Shown here piece after piece: positions 60,130 to 64,000 of a DNA stretch of 64,000 nucleotides. Position 1 is the stretch's first letter. Every line of letters starts with the position of its first letter. The position numbers and the translations under genes are program-made. Origin of the DNA: Leptodactylus fallax (lineage: Eukaryota > Chordata > Amphibia > Anura > Leptodactylidae); assembly GCA_947044405.1 (NCBI GenBank), contig CAMRHE010000028.1, positions 7,111,001 through 7,175,000 of the forward strand. Reading direction: 5' to 3'. The notes below the pieces were generated by a model, which was not told where the DNA came from, did not search any database, and saw only the letters and a list, made by a program, of their open reading frames with translations.

Positions 60130-60227
60130 CTTGTGATGTTTTTGGCGTATACTTTAGCGCGCCTTGGATATATGGATACCGCTGCTCTTCTACATGAGGG
60201 AGGTTTTTCGCATTGAAACTCGATCAA
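60130..60227 (-). other. CCDC148: CCDC148 upstream exon, probably 5' UTR
   Basis: This 98-base segment has a strong acceptor (pyrimidine run then CAG just above 60227) and a consensus donor GTGAGT at 60129-60124. In the frame of the CCDC148 start codon in the next exon, it opens with a TGA one base in and is open from there to that ATG with no other in-frame ATG, so it is most simply non-coding. The other frame is open for 32 codons but runs out of phase with the CCDC148 frame. Because the exon begins with an acceptor, at least one more exon and the promoter should lie further right. No protein match supports this exon, so it rests on splice sites only. Confidence 0.55.
60190..60213 (-). promoter_or_regulatory. 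upstream ORF in CCDC148 5' UTR exon
   Basis: ATG at 60213-60211 starts a 7-codon ORF (MRKTSLM) that ends in TAG at 60192-60190. Its last codon is itself ATG directly followed by the stop, so a minimal start-stop element lies at its end. If the exon is used, the ORF could lower translation from the CCDC148 start downstream. This is inference from sequence only. Confidence 0.4.
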
Positions 60228-60791
60228 CTGAAAAAGGAAACAAATGATAGAAGATGGTTCTTCATATCCAGAGAACAGGGATTGATCCTGGTGAGTATTC
60301 GCTATTTCTATCTACTATTGATAGATGTTTATAACCAGGGGAGTAACCTGAGGGGGTGAAGAGGGTGGGGTCGTACCTGGGTCCAGAAACCTTAAGGTGA
60401 CCACAAGGTGTCTATACCCAATATAAGGAGACCAGTACTATACATGATATATTACAGCTGGCAGCCTGATACAGATCTTGCATTGGGGCCCAGGAGCCTC
60501 TGTTTGTAACATCAATGTCTATCTGGACCAGATCAGATTATCCAGCACATGTGAACATACCGTTAAAACTATATTTCTCTAAGAAGACACTAGAGGTGCG
60601 TTAGTTAGTAAGTTTACTTCACAATCTGCAGATCGTCTCCTGGGAAGATTGGCGATGATTACAGGTTGTTGACTGCTGGAGGGACACCAAGGACAGACTT
60701 TTATTTCCTTGTGCCTTCCTTTAAAGCTGCATTGTGGTAGAAGACAGCTCGGCATAATACAGGTGGGGCGGCCATCAGAAGCTTCAGGACC
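60228..60791. other. sequence upstream of the 60130 exon
   Basis: The dispersed repeat at 60340-60510 (TTGGGGCCCAGGAGCC) is shared with about 14250 and 24090. No CpG-rich promoter or first exon is evident. Confidence 0.35.
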
Positions 60792-61755
60792 CTACACACT
60801 AAATAGTAGGGGAACCTCACCCTGCTCACTATATAGTAGGGGAACCTCACCGTGTACACTAAATAATAGGGGCGTCTCACCCTGGACACTATATAGTAGG
60901 GGAACCTGACCGTGTACACTAAATAATAGGGGCGTCTCACCCTGCACACTATATAGTAGAGGAACCTGACCGTGTACACTAAATAATAGGGGCGGCTCAC
61001 CCTGCACACTATATAGTAGGGGCGCCTCACCCTGCACACTATATAGTAGGGGAACCTCACCGTGTACACTAAATAATAGGGGCGTCTCACCCTGGACACT
61101 ATATAGTAGGAGAACCTCACCGTGTACACTATATAGTAGGGGAACCTCACCCTGCACACTATATAGTAGGGGAACCTGACCGTGTACACTAAATAATAGG
61201 GGCGTCTCACCCTGCACACTATATAGTAGGGGCGCCTCACCCTGCACACTATATAGTAGGAGAACCTCACCATGTACACTATATAGTAGGGGAACCTCAC
61301 CCTGCTCACTATATAGTAGGAGAACCTCACCGTGTACACTAAATAATAGGGGCATCTCACCCTGCTCACTATATAGTAGGGGAACCTGACCGTGTACACT
61401 AAATAATAGGGGCGTCTCACCCTGCACACTATATAGTAGGTGCCCCTCACCCTGCATACTATATAGTAGGTGCCCCTCACCCTGCATACTATATGGTAGG
61501 GGAACCTCACCCTGCACACTAAATAGTAGGGGCGCCTCACCCTGCACACTATATAGTAGGAGAACCTCACCGTGTACACTAAATAATAGGGGCGTCTCAC
61601 CCTGGACACTATATAGTAGGGGCGCCTCACCCTGCATACTATATGGTAGGGGAACCTCACCCTGCTCACTATATAGTAGGGGAACCTCACCGTGTATACT
61701 AAATAATAGGGGCGTCTCACCCTGCACACAAAATAATAGGGGAGCCTCACCCTGC
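60792..61755 (-). repeat. 30-bp minisatellite without indels
   Basis: About 32 units of exactly 30 bases, falling into two types: CTCACCCTGCACACTATATA with GTAGGGGCG, and CTCACCGTGTACACTAAATA with ATAGGGG. They often alternate, giving a 60-base super-unit. No unit gains or loses a base over about 960 bases. Long minus-strand frames (352 and 333 codons) result from the period being a multiple of three. Confidence 0.95.
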
Positions 61756-61875
61756 ACATGTGAGAAGTGTAGAGCCAACAAAAAACAAGTCAAATCCTGT
61801 CAAAGGAAAGCAACAAAAATTAATTGGAATAGTGTCCCATCTTTACACAAAACATTTACCCTGCAAACTGTGCCT

Positions 61876-62130
61876 GTCACAGTGCCCCATACAAAGCTCC
61901 TGACACACTGCCCCATAAGAAGCTTCTGTCACAGTGCACCATAAGAAGCTTCTGTCACAGTGCACCATAAGAAGCTTCTGTCACAGTGCACCATAAGAAG
62001 CTTCTGTCACAGTACCCCATAAGAAGCTTCTGTCACAGTACCCCATAAGATGCTCCTCTCACAGTGCCCAATAAGAAGAAGCTCCTATCACAGCGCCTAC
62101 CATTAAGAAGTGTTACAGTGCCCCAGGGCA
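61876..62130 (+). repeat. 26-bp tandem repeat
   Basis: About seven close copies, plus worn ones at each edge, of a 26-base unit: CCATAAGAAGCTTCTGTCAC then AGTGCA. AGAAGCTTCT in each unit is a perfect palindrome. Confidence 0.9.
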
Positions 62131-64000
62131 GGACATGTCAGTGCTCCATAACCAGTGGCACATTTGGCCTTTTTTTTAAATCGACTACCTATCTATTGGA
62201 CTATTCCAGCAGATATCGGTCAATATTTTACTCACCCATCCCCACTCCTGTCCAGGCCCGCTAAACTATGGCCTAAACTAAACTATGGAGATTATTCAGT
62301 GTGCAATGCTAATGGTGTTTTGGGGATCACACAGGGCACATAAGCCATGGATTTAATCCATATTTTGCAGGAAGAAATCTCATAAATACACTGCACTCCA
62401 AAAATTTGTGAACTTCGGCTTTATTCAGACTGTGTTTGATTGAAAATAGATGACATGCGTCATTTTTCATGGACAATTAGCACAACATGGTGCCCCCATC
62501 TTCATGGAACTCCCTTACTCTATGTTCACATCTATGCCCGGGTGTCCATTGTTCTGATTGGTCTGAGGATCAGTACAACAGACACATGTACCGCTAAAAC
62601 AGTGGACAACAACGGAGCCCGAGGGACCCCACTGACTATAATGGGGGCCATCAGATGTCTGTTGTTTTAAACTGAAAACACCGGATGAAAAAGTCAGGCT
62701 TGCAGTTCTGGCGATCACTGCGAACAGTCTCCAAACAGAGAATCCGGAACAGTGTGAACTCAGCCTAAGGTATGAGTCTATGCAGCGATCTGTAGAAACA
62801 GTCAAAAATAAGACGTGTCCTATTTTTTGATGGACGTTTTAAATAGTCGCAAAAATGGATGTGAATAGCCCCACAGATCTGCTGTGTGTGAATTCACCTC
62901 TACGGGACAGCGTTGTACTAACTTGTTTTTGCTTCGGAGATGCACAACATTTCTGAAAGAACTACAAGTATCTGGTGAGATCCCAAACATGTGGTGCAGG
63001 TACTTAAGATACCTCTCTGAATGTCGTCAGCCCAGTTCTGTCTATAACCAGGTCAGAACTATATTTGTATTCTCAGGTGACATCAGAACATTGATTTTCT
63101 ATGAATATGTATACATTGGAGTAAGTCATGTCTTGCTCATCTTCCAGGAGCTTTTAAAATTATTCAATACTGTGCACCAAAAATTTGCCAAAATTTTGGC
63201 TAATTTTTTGTCCGAATCTAAGCCACCGATCGCTGGGCGCCCAGTGATCAGGAGGATAGGGGACCAAAAGTCCCCCTAAGGCCTCCTTGTTAATGGAGTG
63301 CCAGTTTGCTGCGTAAACGGCGCTGTATTAATTTCTAATGGCCGCACATAACTGCCCTGGCATCCGTATAGAATTGGAGTGCCGTTCACGCAGGGCACTA
63401 TCACTCCATTTAAAAGAAGACCATGATCACGGACACTTATCCCATGTTCTATAGTCAGTGTCCATAATGGGACAACTTCTTTAACTGGTGGCCTAACCTT
63501 TAGGAGTCATTAATTGAAGATCAGCGAGGGTCCGACACCCAGGATCCCCATGGATCAGCGTGGGTGATGAATGAATTGACAGTAGCTTATTTGAGCTCTG
63601 CTTCCGAATCACAGACCATGTCATGTCACGTTCATCGGTCACATGGCCTGCTTGCAACTCAGTCTTATTCAAGTGAAGGGGCTGAGTTGCAATACCAGGC
63701 ACAGCCACTATACAAAAATATGGCACTGTGATCTCTTCACACAGTTGACCTCAATTGAAGACCCGTCCTAAGGAAGCGTGGTATAAGATTCCTCCGCTGC
63801 ATAGCCAAAATATTACTGCCCAGTATGTGACTGGTTACTGTAAGTAATAATAACCTTCACTTTTTAATTATTTATGTTCACATGTCAACCATTATCCTAA
63901 TATTCACTGTCACATGATACTACAGTCCGCCCTGTGTCAGAAACAAAGAAGTTTTATATCCTCAACCAACCCTCGGGAATATCCGGTGACACCTTAGTAT
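62131..64000. other. unassigned sequence at the right edge
   Basis: 62515-62775 has loosely complementary ends (CTATGTTCACATCTATGCC and ACAGTGTGAACTCAGCC) like a worn MITE. The phrase GTGTCCATAATGGGACAAC at 63459 matches a T2-like end seen near 27665. No exon of CCDC148 or of its human neighbour PKP4 is recognised. Confidence 0.35.

Noticed and set aside
60130..60227. Upstream exon as coding in its longest open frame
   Set aside because: That frame does not continue into the CCDC148 frame after splicing, and the in-phase frame has a TGA near the exon start.
60701..61793. Open frames of 352 and 333 codons rich in RVRFPYY or GEVPLLYS repeats
   Set aside because: By-products of a 30-base tandem repeat open in two frames; no start context or splice sites support them.

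Overview
The window is vertebrate nuclear DNA, most likely from a frog or toad. It has spliced exons with GT-AG borders, introns of 4 to 40 kb, many Tc1/mariner copies, and many short elements ending in TTAAAGGRR with TTAA at their borders, the signature of the T2 MITE family described from Xenopus. There are no bacterial operons, CRISPR arrays or rRNA genes.

The one real gene recognised is the 5' part of CCDC148 (coiled-coil domain containing 148) on the minus strand. Four coding exons (53786-53842, 46340-46461, 6209-6312, 2434-2516) have matching splice phases and encode residues 1-121. A fifth exon upstream (60130-60227) looks like 5' UTR and carries a 7-codon upstream ORF. The rest of the gene lies left of base 1. 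Nearly everything else is intron, 40 kb of it in the intron between 46340 and 6312.

The introns are a museum of mobile elements: at least seven different Tc1/mariner families, including a nearly complete copy at 4069-5635 with DD35E spacing and only two in-frame stops; a nest at 29441-34010 in which one Tc1-like element holds a minisatellite, a hAT element with an 8-bp target duplication, a second Tc1-like element and a fold-back MITE; a 5'-truncated LINE with one frameshift (39535-41250); a Tigger-like MITE; a tRNA-derived SINE; a possible pair of LTR fragments; and more than ten T2-like MITEs.

Tandem arrays make up about a tenth of the window: 63-bp units at 778-2048 and again at 25845-26664, 35-bp units at 8859-9075, 42-bp units at 29560-30243 and 31643-31885, 31-bp units at 30690-31175, a 3.2-kb array of 42/38-bp units at 35276-38470, 30-bp units at 60792-61755, and an AAT-rich triplet tract at 50086-50955. 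At least four arrays grew out of sequence inside a transposon, and two triplet tracts abut a SINE or LINE tail. No new defence system or gene cluster is visible. The unusual biology here is repeated minisatellite birth within transposons in the introns of one gene.
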